Source: Parelaphostrongylus tenuis (lineage: Eukaryota; Nematoda; Chromadorea; Rhabditida; Metastrongylidae). From it: a DNA stretch of 64,000 bases. The stretch lies in assembly GCA_019055375.1 (NCBI GenBank), contig JAHQIW010006965.1, positions 124,001-188,000 on the forward strand, read 5' to 3'. Under the pieces are notes generated by a model. The model was not told where the DNA came from. It made no database searches and worked only from the letters and a program-made list of their open reading frames with translations. Within the stretch, counting starts at the first letter, position 1. Each line of letters begins with the position of its first letter. Of the stretch, positions 34,890 to 46,935 are shown one piece after another. The translations under genes and the position numbers were made by a program.

Positions 34890-35945
34890 ACACATGAACT
34901 ATAAAAGCTCGGAGAACTAGGACGACTTATGAAATTCACAAAATATAAATCCTAAGCCAAAAACCAATCATTTGATTGAAATGGACTCAGTGGAAAGTCT
35001 ATGCCCTAAACTAGCCATTCCATCGAAGATCACTGCTAGTAGTAAAAAGATAACATGTTATGCCGGCTGATAAAATAAAATCTAAATGATATGACTGTGA
35101 GGCCAGAACTCGCGGAATAGTAATGGCTGCAACTTTTTGGAGGGCATACAGTTTCATTTACATAGTAAAGCTTAAGATTGTACGATTGTGAAATAGATGT
35201 CTGTTTCAACACCTACAACATCAGTGAAGGATTTTGAGAAAAAAAAATTAAGGTTATATAGATTGGCAAAGGGCGCTATTGTCAAGACACGATAACGAAC
35301 AAACCATGTCTACACACCTCCTCTACGCATCACATACAATTCTTCGCAGTGATTACTTTGTCATGGCGATAAAATTTCTTTAAGTGTCGCGAATGCAATT
35401 CATAAAGAAATTCGTACTCCCACAAAAACAGTTTTTATGTAAAACTTTTCGTGGAGCATAGTGTTTTTCTGAAGAGGTGTGCCGCAAGAGTAAGGATTAT
35501 AGACTTCAGAATTGATGCCAAAAATCCAGTACAAGGTCCTTTTAAGCAAAATAGAAGACTGAAAAGAAAATGAGTCGCACATGAGTCATGTCATGGCCAG
35601 TGTGTTAATTACCAAGATGTTTTTTTCGCTTAGAGTGCAGATCTGCTCGAGATCTATCATCTGTTGTCATTTTGAATGTGAACTAAATAGGTAATAGAAA
35701 TGAAATAAAATAAAGAAAATGAGTGATGCACTAACTTCTCCTTGTTCTTGCGTAACATCAATTTGTGATCTGGAAAAAAGGTTCAGTGTCCGACATGTTA
35801 TACAAGTCCATAAGATTTAATTATACTCAAACTATCCAAGCCACATCATTCCAAAATCATTTGATATTTCTCATTTCGCTCGTAGCAAAAAAAAATGGCA
35901 TCTTCCTGAGTCACGGTTCATTGTACAAAATTTTCATAACTTTTT
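34890..35945. other. Duplicated sequence without recognisable gene
   Basis: Counterpart of 7150-8220 and the empty site of the copy A SINE. Nothing coding was seen. Confidence 0.5.
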
Positions 35946-35998
35946 GTGCACTTTTAGGCTCGACTGTTTATGTGACCTCTCTTACAAAATTGAAAACA

Positions 35999-36044
35999 AT
36001 ACTAATTATCTACTGTTTCGCCCTTGCAGATTCCTCAGTAGCAT
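35999..36044 (-). ncRNA. Hammerhead-ribozyme-like motif, left end of FB1 (copy B), intact core
   Basis: On the - strand: stem I ATGCTA with TAGTAT (six pairs including one G-U), core CTGAGGA, stem II TCT with AGG, and GAAA. Both conserved core elements are intact. The region between GAAA and stem I is longer than expected and stem III is not clear, so activity is uncertain. Confidence 0.5.
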
Positions 36045-36232
36045 GGTGTCTTTGGGTTCAGCCGATCTCTTGCACAGGGATGTACCCCTACTTATGAAGT
36101 AATCGACGACGGGTTATTAGATCACAGCGTATCGAGTGACAAAACCGCGCGACATTGCAGTGACCACAGTCAGCTCTCATGGCTGGCAGAATGGACGGCG
36201 GAATGGCTAATAGAATGAACGGTAGAATGGAT

Positions 36233-36275
36233 GGTAGACTGACGAGGCTATAATGCCGCAACACGTATCTTGAAG
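36233..36275 (+). ncRNA. Hammerhead-ribozyme-like motif, right end of FB1 (copy B)
   Basis: Core CTGACGA intact, stem II GGC-TATAAT-GCC, then GCAA instead of GAAA, then ACACGTATC. One substitution from a canonical second core element. Confidence 0.5.
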
Positions 36276-36874
36276 TGTGTAAGTGTCGTACCAGACCACA
36301 TAAAAGGCTCAAAACATGTTATCATGTTACTACATATCAGATTTTTGTATGCTATTGCTCTGACTTACATCTGTTAGCGACAGGTTTCTTATATATGCAT
36401 TATGATTTCAAATCTTAGTTGCTTCTAGTAGAATATATATTGTGTGAATAAAGAAATGACTATTAATTCCGTATAACCCTTTGCAGAAGGCCGCATGATC
36501 GATATCGCCAGTGGCGCGTGATTCTTTAAGAAGGATTTTATTCATTAATTCAGGAAATGCTGTAGGTTCTTCGCACTATTTTTATAGAACATGGTCTTCT
36601 GTACAGGTTTATGTACTTTTGGTGCATCTATAACTCCAGGGTGCAGGGAAATCTCTGGATGTGAAACATAATTTTATTTTCGTTCTCACAGTGCACTGCA
36701 GAAAGTTTTTCAAGACCAATTTGAGCTTCAAATTTCTCGAAATTTGGGCCATCGAATATGCTTAGTGTCGCCTAAGAAAAAACTATCCACAGATTTTAGC
36801 TGAGCAAATAAAGCAGGCTGAGGTCCCCGACATTTGAGCTTTCGAATGACCTAAGTTGTGGACAAAAAATGGAC

Positions 36875-37745
36875 ACATTTCGATCATAAGGATACAAATT
36901 GAAATTCGACTTCATTCGTTGAAGAATTTTTCTTGAAAGTGTTCGTAATCATTCGAATGCATAAATTCCAACGTTGCCGGTTTTCTAAAAAATTTTTATC
37001 ATAACTCTGCAAAATTCGAAATAAAATTGTCAATTATATTTCGCTGTGCAAAATACCTTACGTAGAGTGCTGGCATTCTTTTGAAAGCATAAGTCTTGAA
37101 GAAATAGAAAATGTATATGCTTCTCGGAAAAACCCTTTCGAAAGTGCAAAAGAAGATATTTATTTTTTACATCTTGAAAGACAGGGCTCTTTCTTTAGAC
37201 TGTTAGCATTCAATCGATAGCAAGTTTTAATGATTCCAACGCTGTGCCCATTTTATGAAGAGATCGTTCTACTTCGACATAGTAGAGCAAATAAGATCGA
37301 GTTTCACGTACTCGATGACTTGTTAACTGGCTAACCTACGGCTGTGGGAGAGAGAGGAGGACGCGACGATCAGTTGCTGGCCTGGTGGTATGACATGTGC
37401 GGTAAACTTGCTCTTCAATTGAGAATTAATTCTCCGCTTCGAAAAAAACTCTATAGTAAACGATTGGCTCAGATACTACAAGATTTTCTCTACATGTTCA
37501 TATGCTTTTCGTGCTTCCAGAGAATTGTACGCATGATGAAAACGAAGGCTCACGGCGGACGTGAAGCATGACATTATTTTGGATTTTACAGCATTGTGAA
37601 GGCTTGTCTTGAATACCTGCCTACATAGGCTGCAGCCAGAGATTTAAGCTTTCGAATGCTTAAAAAAACTTTTAGGAAAAAAATCTTGTACAGCGAATGA
37701 GGTCAAGCACTCTTTTGTTCCCTTATAACTAAAAAGCCTAAATAT
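36875..37745. repeat. Fold-back element FB2 (copy B)
   Basis: Counterpart of 9141-10022, with inverted arms at about 36875-36990 and 37610-37740. Confidence 0.65.
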
Positions 37746-39002
37746 TTTCGTTCAGCGAAGAAGATCTCTGAATATATGACGGTCAAAATGACCCTCGTCT
37801 CCGCAACGGGATAAACTTACCTAAACGACTGTGTCGGACATACTTGGCTATGTCGTGGCGTCATGACGACTTTGCTCTTCAGATGCTGAAACTTCCAGTT
37901 TTGTTAAACTGAGCTGCAAAGGTCGAGAATACTATCGATCAGTGGAAAGTAATTCGGATGCTCATCTTTAAACGGCTAAAGCCACGTCAGAATCGGAAAA
38001 GTGAAGTTTACACAAATAATGAAATAAAGTGTTACTCAGTTATTATCATTTACATAGGAAAGTATGCCAAATAACCTTGTTATTTCCGTCCTCTCCATGG
38101 AAAGATTTTTGCGTTCTGAAATAATCCGTTCATATTGTCATTACTTTGCTATATTATCTTTGATAAGTAGAAGATCATAGAGCCAGAGACGAGTGATTGT
38201 GGAAAAGTAAGATATGTAGGTTCAGAGCAGTGTAACTACCAAATCACTGCTGCCTTCGGGCTGCTTCGAAATGATTTTTAGTTCGCATAATTTACAATGT
38301 TCATTTTATTTGCCAGAAAAAAATCTTCTGCAAGACCATAGCGTGAGCCAACTAGAGGAGAGAGTGCTTTTGAGAGAAGAAAAACGGGGTGACGTCATTA
38401 GTGTTTTTGATAGGCCTGCTATCTCCAAATCGCCCTATGAACACTACTAAATATTTCTATTTAAAGCTTATACATCCAAGGAATCCTATCGCAAGGAAGA
38501 TGTGTTGGGAACGAAATTCAGTAGTTATTCCCTCAACTCAGTAAGTTATCACGACTAATTAACTCCAACCTCTCGGATCCGCCAAATACCGCTCCTTCGC
38601 GTTGTGTTGTATCAATCTCTGAATTTTTTCAAATAATTGCTCAAACTCGTTTTGTTGATATTAAGTTCCTGAGAGGCTTACCACAACTTCGTCCCGGGCG
38701 ATGTTATTCGCTCATTTAGAAAACGTCTAAAGATGTTACTTACTCCGCTGTGGTGGGATACGTCGGATAGAAGTCGCTCGAATCTCCCTTTTTTCATTTT
38801 CACTATTTCGTCTGTAGACTGGCGGTGAGATTGCAGCTCTAGAACTACAATAATCATATTATTTATCAGAAAAAGAGTAACAAAGGATTGACCCTGATAA
38901 ATTCTTGGAGAATGTGCCATGCATTCGGCTTCACCAACCCATTCTTTGATATCATTCAATGCATATTCGGTCATTGAAATGATTTGCGATGGCCTGTTAA
39001 AC

Positions 39003-39124
39003 TATTAAGTCCGCACTGCTGTCCTCTCAGGGAACTATGGCAGCAATCTGTCTATCACGAGAGTCGAAAGGTTTGTTGAGTGTAGGATGTGGGATTAAAC
39101 GAAGAACCACGTCTGTTTGTAGGA
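39003..39124. other. 120-bp segment present only in copy B
   Basis: Copy A joins AAACTATAGG directly to the ACCTCTAA that follows (about 11272-11290). Copy B has about 120 extra bases between them. The - strand reads an open stretch (NKPFDSRDRQIAAIVP) ending at a TGA, possibly part of a mobile element. No clear target-site duplication. Confidence 0.45.
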
Positions 39125-41996
39125 AACCTCTAAGCACCTCATGATATAAGCAAAAATTTCTTCCATAACAATATCAATCTAATCCGAAGACGTTAACGAA
39201 AGCATCCAACTTGATCGGCAAAATATGATCGAGTAGAACGAAGAATGCTCTAACCGTCTGACTTCTTCGTCATCTTGTTCCCTCTCATCGACATGAATGA
39301 TATCTTTTTTCCTTCTTAGACATCCTGAGGTGATTTCCACCATTATTAAAGCTGAAATTTATTTTTTTGCAGCATGTTCGTACTGTTTTTGGAAAGCACT
39401 TAATCATTGGAGTACTTTAAGCTTTACATTAATCGCTTTCTACATCCGAACATTATATGGCATCGCTCTGCAACTCATGTTATCCGGTATTTGAAGACAA
39501 AAAAGACGTTATGAAGAGATGAAAAGCTTTTTTTTGTTACGATGCTCTCTGTTTGCGACATCCACTCATAATAGGAATTCTCAGACCGAGTCTCGCAACA
39601 TGAATTTAAAACCAGTTGTCTATGTAAAGTGTCTACTACATCTCTCCATATTCTGTTGTCACATAGCCTATCGCCAAAATCCACTTTGTTTCGTTGAAAT
39701 GACAAATTCTGCCTGCGGACCCACTTTAAATGTGTGCTGTGCTCAAGTTTAGAAATTTGTCGTCTTCAGGGAGTCCTTCTCGGTTTTTCGAATCTCGTAG
39801 ATAAGCGTATTGCAACCCTTGTTATTTTACCACAAATTTTGGAGAGGCTGATATTGTAAAGTGAAGTTTGTCGCTTGAAGGTGAGATTTTCTCATGACGA
39901 AACCGAGTTGTTTGACAAGTGAGCCGACTATTGAGGACGACGTAAAAAGATTGAAGTGGTGTTTGAAGGCAGCGTAATTCCTACGACTTATTGAGTCGAA
40001 ATCACATTTTAAACATAATTTTTCTGTTGTGGATTGATATTGATAGTGATTACAAATTATTTATGTCATTCAATAGTAGAGTGTGGGAAAAGTTGGTTCA
40101 CAATATTTAGAGTCTTAAACGTTTTCGAACTTTTTCAAAACACCTATTTAACTACACTAGATTGTGCGGAAATACATCTAAAATTGTAGAAACTAATATT
40201 TTTCATTATTATCAATTCCTCTCCTGTAAGATATATATTCTTCCTGTAAGATTTTCAATATTCATTAGCGTCACTCGATTTCTGGGGCTTTCCTTCTGTT
40301 TTCTCCCTTGACTTTTATATTTATCTGTCTCACTACATTCTTCATGATCCCTTCAACAGCCGCAATCTTCTATGCTTTTGCGTGTACTTTCGCTATAACG
40401 TAGAGGTACTCGCAGTTGTAAGGTGTGGTACCGAAAGAGTGCGGGTGAAGAAAGATTGAACATTGTCAGCCAAAGTAGGTAGTGAAATAACTATAATTGG
40501 TGATGTCATAGAAAAGAAATGAAGGAATCGGAGTTCTCTTCGTAAAGTGAATTTTGGAGGCAATAAACGATTGTTTGAAAAAACATTTTCGAATCTTCCT
40601 CGCTGAGAAACCTCTGGTTATTGCCAAAACTAAGCGTCATATCATCGAGTGGTGGGTAGCGCATTAAACGCGAGCTAAAAAAACAGCCTTTGATTTTCTA
40701 GACACAAGCGAATCCAGTGAATTGACTCTCTGTTTCACCTGCAGTTGTAAGTCGTCCATAATTATTTGAAGCTTCAACATAAGAAAGCTCTAGGCTCAGT
40801 TATGATAGAAACTGGCATAAAATTTGTCGACAGCAAAGGCGCTAGCACTTGCTATCCAAGATTTTTCTTGAGCTCTCTTACATCTATACGATTAATATAT
40901 TGTCAGCTGAAACGTTGTTGACATCAACTTGAAAATATGAGTTTGACGAAACGATGTCATCTAATCAGAAATGTCTCGGACGGCCCTCAAGAACGTTGAA
41001 ACAAATTGATGTCTGCTTGTAGACTTGGTAACATTCTACAGATATTCATAATCTCAAGCGTGTAGTGGAAAGGATAACAGACAGAACAAGACACGGTGAC
41101 AGTTTAGCTTGGTTTAATGACTACATTATTGTGCCTTCAGTCGCCTTGAGATGAAAATAAGAATCGTGAAAATAAGGAACTCTACCTGCTACTGAAAACT
41201 GGAGGATTATGAACATTTCTCTGACCATCTATACTCCGTACATATTAGAAATGAGAAACATCCGCTATTATTCCTATTATCCCTTCTTAACAAAGCTTGT
41301 GATAACATGAAGAGAATAACATGTTTGATTATCACTTTCTTCATAGTTGAGTAAGAACTCAGTCTAAAAAATATTTGAATATCTAAGTGACATCTTTTGC
41401 TACCTGAGAAATTTGCCTTTTTCGTGAATGCCACTGCATGCTCGTCGAATTGGCTTCCCATGGAATGCTTTCGCAGATCCGTGCATTCATTAAAAGTAGT
41501 TACCATCCTTTATGAGTCGATAGGAGATCTCTAGAGAATGCGATACCGAATTTCCTAGTCCGGACGGAGTCGATGTCGCGGAGGATTTCAGGCCATGGTT
41601 GAACCAGTGCCTGCGCGTTTCGAGTTGCGTTCCAAATATCCTAGGTTCTGAATTTGTTCTGAAAACACTTCTTTGAATAACAAGTGCCGCTGGGAATTGA
41701 GCTTTTGCATCAGAAAGGAAGCAAAATCTCCTGAAAGTTAGTTTGGGAGCACTTATTTTAACGTCACATAAAATTTCCATTTCCAGGATTTCTACCAATC
41801 TCACGTACTCACTCATAATTTTCAGGTCTTTCGTAACTTCAAAGATTCGTGTTGATCGTCTTCTTTTCGAAATCTACATAAATCATTACGTAGATATATC
41901 TCGACTCATAGCAGTGAATCAAATAAATTGAAACAAAAGTCGTCTTGTTCTAGAGGTTCCGTTAATATGCATATTTACTAGACAGCAATCTACTAA

Positions 41997-42250
41997 GTGG
42001 GGCGCTGTGGCCAAGTGGTTGTGATGCTCGCCACGGCCCGAGTGGAGCCGAGCTCCTCCCCAACCTCTCTCTGGCAGTCAACAAGAACGTTCTATGGAAC
42101 GCTACAGCAAGGCTATCCTCGAGATTGCAAGAAGACCAGCTCAACTAGTATTCTACACAGGTCAAGAAGAAGAGGAAATACGAATTGAATGCTAGAAGTA
42201 CCGGGTCCCGCCCAGTAAAAAAACACTATGATGACGGATCAAATAGAGCT
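41997..42250 (+). repeat. SINE family 2 copy (tRNA-like head)
   Basis: Box A like TGGCCAAGTGGTTGTGATGC (42007-42026), box B eroded, body with CGAGATTGCAAGAAGA, and 3' domain GGGTCCCGCCCAGTAAAAAA followed by a GACGGATC block. It matches the other members from head to tail. Confidence 0.75.
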
Positions 42251-43590
42251 CTGAAATGCTAAATTTATTGAGTGATTGGAAAAAACTCCTCGTTTTTTAG
42301 ATTCTTGTTATTTCTTTTTTCGCTACAATTTTGCGAAAAGGATATGGGAAGCAAATCTGGGGCTTGATTGATGTTTGATGAGCAACAGCACTTATGCCAA
42401 GTTTTCAAGTGAGTTTCAGTCCCCAACAAAGTGCCAGTCAGTGTTATTCGTGAGATTCGTGCAAAACACACAACCTCATGGTTTGAACTTAATAGTTATT
42501 TCTTCAGTTATTTTTACCAAGAGCTTCTGTGGAATGGAAAATACACCATTTCAAACTGCACTTCATTTTCTTCAAAAGTCGTTGTTCCGTTTGAATATAT
42601 TGATTCTATACCTAAGCCAAGAGAAAAAGTTGCACGATCTGGGCTTTTAGCTGTCCATTCATATGTGCCACAGTGTTCGAATGTCCGCTTATTCAAAAAA
42701 AAAAAAATAATAGCAAAATGTCACGGGCTGAAAAACTTTCTTGAAAATCTCATCTTCAGTATTTTTTGAGTGGAGACAACTGGCGGAAATTCAGAATGAT
42801 AGTATGCCTTTTTCCGTTCATAATACAGCGAATGAGTGGTATCCTACAATACAGAAGTAATCGTTGAGTCGATTTTACTCTCAGGGGTTCACCAAATCTC
42901 CCATTATCTTGTGATCAGCAATTGGTATCCATACTTATTTGGTAAGATAGCAGTACTGAATTGAGTTATCAGTATTCCACCTCAACTCATTGAATGGGTC
43001 AGTCATTCCTTCATTCACCCCCTCAGTGAATAATGAAGTTGAATTATGGCGCCGCCTTGGAAAATCGATCAACAGTTGTTTTATCCTTCTAAGGCAAGGA
43101 TCTTCCTCCACTCAGTAGTAGAAGTTTATAACTTCCAACAACTAATCTCCTATCTTTATGACTGGTTGGGCACGCTGCTTGAGGTTAAACGTCTTACCAT
43201 GTTTGAAGGCTTGTTAAGAACAACGTAGATTTAACCCATGCAGTAAAGATAAATATGAAAAAAATTCAAGAAAAAATTTTTGTGTATATATAGATATACT
43301 GTCATTTTCACTACATAAATATATCAAAGATCGATAAATTATCGAGGAATTCAGTGCTAGGTAAAAAGCACTGTGATGATAACGGTGCATCTACTGGCTT
43401 GCTACTGACACCATTACGACTTGATTTATTCATATGGGCAGTTCTCTTTCAAAATCTTCAAGATGTGACTACTGTGAACGGTGACAACTGGAAAATATCG
43501 TAGCTTGGATACCTCGACTTTACTGAATGTGAAGACTGAAAATTGTGCTAGGACTTTCACGACTCTTCTTCATGAGAGCTCACGCTTTTT

Positions 43591-43853
43591 GGCACTTTAT
43601 TGATCCGTCCCACAGTCCTTTTCCACTGTTTTTTTTTATTGTGCGGATCCCAGAACTTCTGACAATCGGTCCATTATTTCGTATTCTTCTGGAACGTCGT
43701 AGAATACTGGATGAGCACTTCTTCTTGCAATCTCGAGGATAGCCTGGCCATGTTTTTCAGAGCATCCGTTGTTGAGTGCCGGAGATTGTCGGAAGGTGGG
43801 GTTCAACCCGCGTACCGCGACGAGCGTTACAACCACTCGGCTACTGCGCCATC
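43591..43853 (-). repeat. SINE family 2 copy, best preserved pol III promoter
   Basis: On the - strand: box A TAGCCGAGTGGTTGTAACGC, box B GGGTTGAACCCC, body CTCGAGATTGCAAGAAG, 3' domain GGGATCCGCACAATAAAAAA and the GACGGATCAATAAAGTGCC end. The head resembles a class II (Leu/Ser type) tRNA start. Confidence 0.78.
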
Positions 43854-45630
43854 GAAAGCTTTCAAACATGAATATTATTATTTTCTAGAAATTGATACCA
43901 ACTGCTTGAGGATAGAATTCGGGATTTTTTGAGGCATAACGGCGCCAGAACGCTCCTCACGTGGCTTAGAAATGAACGTTGTGGGAGAGCTTAAACCATA
44001 ACCTTTATTCAGTGGGCTACACCGTTGACCAGTCCGGTATTCCCATGAGATCATCATCAACAATAAAGTTTTGAAGTTTTCCGCCGTTTGCAATGCTTTA
44101 GCGAAGAGTGAGGATAGAACAAGCTCCCTTGTCTATTCCTCGACTGATGAGTTGGTACACAGCTCTCAAACCATGAGATTGCGTGTCGAATTTAAAGGGA
44201 TAACCCTCAGGGCAACATATCCATCAGCTGGTGTGTCTATGAGAGAAAATGTAAGAACTGAAGATGACTGTTGTGCTAGACGTTGTGATCGTTTCCAAAA
44301 GCGGCAATGCTGCTCTCATAAGCGATGAAGATTATTAGGTACTACAGAGAACTGTTCCAATGTCTGAAACTACACGTTCTCCTCTTACTTTCTTTTTTTT
44401 TTCAAATCGTCTTTTGTTGTCTCCTAAAGGCCTTTAGCCAAAAAGTAGCACCTTCCTGCGGTTCGAAAAGTTCCACGCTACGCAATCGAGAATTTTTGAA
44501 AAAATTTACTGAAACGCTTCAGGCAGGATTTATAGTACAATTGACGCGTTGCAGTAAAGAGTGGTGAACAGCCAATAGATAGTTATCTTCTCGAGGCCCA
44601 TGAACTTTTCAAATAGCCACCTTGCTTCTAGTCTGGCTCTTAAATTTCCAGCTCTTCCCTCCTTTGTGAAGAAGAAGTAGATGGTCTACTTTAATACTAT
44701 GTCGATGAAAAAATTTGGTGAAACAATAATAGAATTTGTCTTCGTTTTATGATGTAGATAACTTGACTATGGAGCTTTTCTACTGAGAGTCCACCCATAT
44801 GATTGGGAAGAAAAACTCTGAGTCTGGTTGGAGTTCAAAGGTTTATATTTTGTAGAATTTGAAAACCTCTCGAGCTGCTCGCACTAGTCTGAACAGTGGA
44901 TTTCTATGTGACATTGTTCTCAATTTGTATATTGGTTCGATTCCATATCTAAGACTGACCATACCTTCTATCCTTTCGTGGCTGGTATAAAACTATCGGA
45001 TTTGTTCGAGAGGATAGCATCACAGACTTGATAGACGGTATGTCACCGTTAATCGCGAGTATATAGCGTGATCTGTAAAAACATTGGCAGCTGCGAATAC
45101 AGTTGATTATTTCTTCTTGAGAACACATACACTTAACGTATAGGTGGTCATCTTCGGCGACTGGTGTACTCTCGTAAAGTTCACTCTACGGTTCATTTCG
45201 CCCATCTTTCGTCTGACTTTCTTACTACATAATTGGCCCATCTGTGTTTCGCTCGTTATTACCAACATATTTGTACATGATTTTTAGCAAAAACCTTGAA
45301 GGCCATTTGAAAGCAATGACTACATCCACCTCTATATAGGAAATTATTGCAACTTTTTTAATAATACACTGACATCCAGTTTGTCCAGAAAGTCAGCATC
45401 AACTGCTACCCTTGCGAATTCTTAGCTCGCCACTCTGATAAATTGAGGCTTTGTGGTTATAAAAGTGCTTTGTCTATCTTGAATGAAATCCAAATTAGAT
45501 ACACTGCTTAATTTTTCAGCGCAATTCAATCAACGAAATTATAGATCTAACTTTTTCTTAGTCCGTTGACTGATGGCTGCTAACGGCTGCTATGCCTTTC
45601 TATATGAGAAAGAACGATAGTAGTACGGTG

Positions 45631-45745
45631 GATTCGATGGTGTAGTGGGTGTAACAGGTGAGTGATAGCACGCGTTTTCGTTATAGGTGAAAAGCCGGTT
45701 CAAGTCCCGCAGAGCGTTGAAGTCCTGCACGTCACTCAACATCTT
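45631..45745 (+). repeat. SINE family 1 copy, copy B
   Basis: Counterpart of 15150-15270. Box B GGTTCAAGTCCCGC and the tail CTGCACGTCACTCAAC are preserved. Confidence 0.6.
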
Positions 45746-45796
45746 TGTATGTATAATTAAGACAACACAACACTTTCATAAAATCGACAAAAAAAG

Positions 45797-45973
45797 GTTA
45801 TACCTTAATTTCGAGTGCTTTATTAGGACCACGCTCAAATTTCAATAAATACATTTATCAAGGAAATAAATGAATAAATAAATAATAAATAAATTTTTAG
45901 ATAAATAAATTTGTAAATAAATTTATTGAAATTGAGCGTGGTCATAATAAAGCACTCCAACTAAAGGTATAAT
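45797..45973. repeat. Short palindromic MITE-like element (about 177 bp)
   Basis: Ends of about 50 bp are inverted repeats (blocks TATACCTT, GAGTGCTTTATTA, GACCACGCTCAA, TTTCAATAAAT). They surround an AT-rich centre of AAATA/AAT repeats. It is part of a roughly 435-bp segment (45790-46230) missing from copy A at this position. One arm-like sequence occurs in copy A near 14940-14990. Confidence 0.7.
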
Positions 45974-46145
45974 ATGATAAAAATACCAGCCAACGAGCAA
46001 TCGAGTGCGAAAGCACTCTGTGTTACGTGAAAAATTCCCTTGACATAGAGTGTAAAACGTTCGTCTTCGATGACTCTCTGTAAGGGAGCACAGCTCCTGA
46101 GAGAACTGACTATGAAAATATCGAAAGACGACGGGTTCTGCCCAA

Positions 46146-46186
46146 CTGACTAATCTGTAAGGACGAAACACGTGTATCGCGCTGTA
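46146..46186 (+). ncRNA. Hammerhead-like motif in the copy-B-specific insertion
   Basis: CTGACTA (core should end GA), a TCTGTAAGGA hairpin, GAAA, and ACACGTGT as stem III. It is followed by the ACCAGACCACAT flank also found beside FB1. One core mutation and weak stem I. Confidence 0.38.
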
Positions 46187-46360
46187 CAAAAGCCCTTACC
46201 AGACCACATGACAAGTTGGCTCAATTAAAATAAAGATTCTTTGCAGATAGTCTATTTGTTCATTCTGTGCAAATTCATGTTCGACTGCTGAGACGTCGCT
46301 GAACATTATAAGTTGATAGAATATTTTGAGTTTCATGAGGTCTGTTATGGCACTTATGGA

Positions 46361-46404
46361 GTGCTAGGCAATATGTTTCGGCCTTTCAGCTTCATCACTA
46401 GCAC
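46361..46404 (-). ncRNA. Hammerhead-ribozyme-like motif, left arm of FB3 (copy B)
   Basis: Stem I GTGCTA with TAGCAC is a perfect 6 pairs, GAAA is intact, and stem II uses GC-TGAAAG-GC pairing. The core is GTGATGA (first C to G) and the triplet before cleavage is GCC. Confidence 0.55.
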
Positions 46405-46849
46405 GGTATCTTTCGTCTGAGATAATGCCTTTTAGGAGTATATGCCCTCTACATATGAACGAATCGACGCCAAAGATGTTACACTGCGTGCGAAAAGTTA
46501 TATTACTTCATACTGCAGAGATAACAAATCACTATATGTTCAATAACAATATCGCCAGCCATACCTAATGAAAGGCTCATTATATTTCAATGGATTATGT
46601 TGTTCTAAGCGAGGTCCCAAATTTGAGTCAAATAAAAAGGTATTAATGAAATCACCGACCATGAGGAATCGATTGTCAATCACCCACAATATCGGGTGAT
46701 CTCGTCATTGGACATGTAGTGATTTGTTATTCTCTGCAGTGCGAAGTGATCTTTTCAACCTGTGCATGTAGTGTAACATCTTCGTCTTCGAATTCATCAT
46801 ATGTGCGGGTAAATCCCCTCAAAAGGTATTGGCTCAGACGAAAGGGATT

Positions 46850-46892
46850 GTGGTAATGATGAGGCTGAAAGGCAAGAACACGTGTCTAGTAC
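46850..46892 (+). ncRNA. Hammerhead-ribozyme-like motif, right arm of FB3 (copy B)
   Basis: Stem I GTGGTA with TAGTAC (five of six), core ATGATGA (first C to A), stem II GGC-TGAAA-GGC region, damaged second core (AGAA), and intact stem III ACA-CG-TGT followed by C. Confidence 0.5.
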
Positions 46893-46935
46893 TTTATAAG
46901 TACCATAACAGATCTCATGAAAGGTATAAAATTTG

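Larger units (their letters stand above)
35950..36310. repeat. Fold-back element FB1 (copy B)
   Basis: Counterpart of 8225-8590, with hammerhead-like motifs at 35999-36044 (-) and 36233-36275 (+) pointing outward. Confidence 0.5.
41867..43946. other. About 2.1 kb insertion unique to copy B, containing nested SINEs
   Basis: Copy A is continuous across this point (about 14060-14075). The inserted segment includes SINE family 2 copies in opposite orientations (41997-42250 +, 43591-43853 -) and possibly a 3' fragment near 43345-43385. The remainder has open frames up to 112 codons without recognisable motifs. It is not clear whether this is one insertion or several. Confidence 0.6.
37746..45600. 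other. Duplicated sequence without recognisable gene, with copy-B-specific insertions
   Basis: Collinear with 10023-15100 of copy A. Two overlapping - strand open frames (41816-41490 and 41506-41207) read as one possible frame-shifted remnant. The copy A frames are broken and I could not identify the protein. Confidence 0.45.
46310..46935. repeat. Fold-back element FB3 without nested insertion (copy B)
   Basis: Inverted arms at about 46320-46575 and 46640-46930 with outward hammerhead-like motifs. This is the cleanest version of the element, about 620 bp, with no coding capacity. Confidence 0.72.

Noticed and set aside
41207..41816. Two overlapping - strand ORFs (99 and 108 codons) as a frame-shifted gene
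   Set aside because: Frames are not preserved in copy A (about 13590-13990) and I recognise no domain. Kept only as a possible old remnant.
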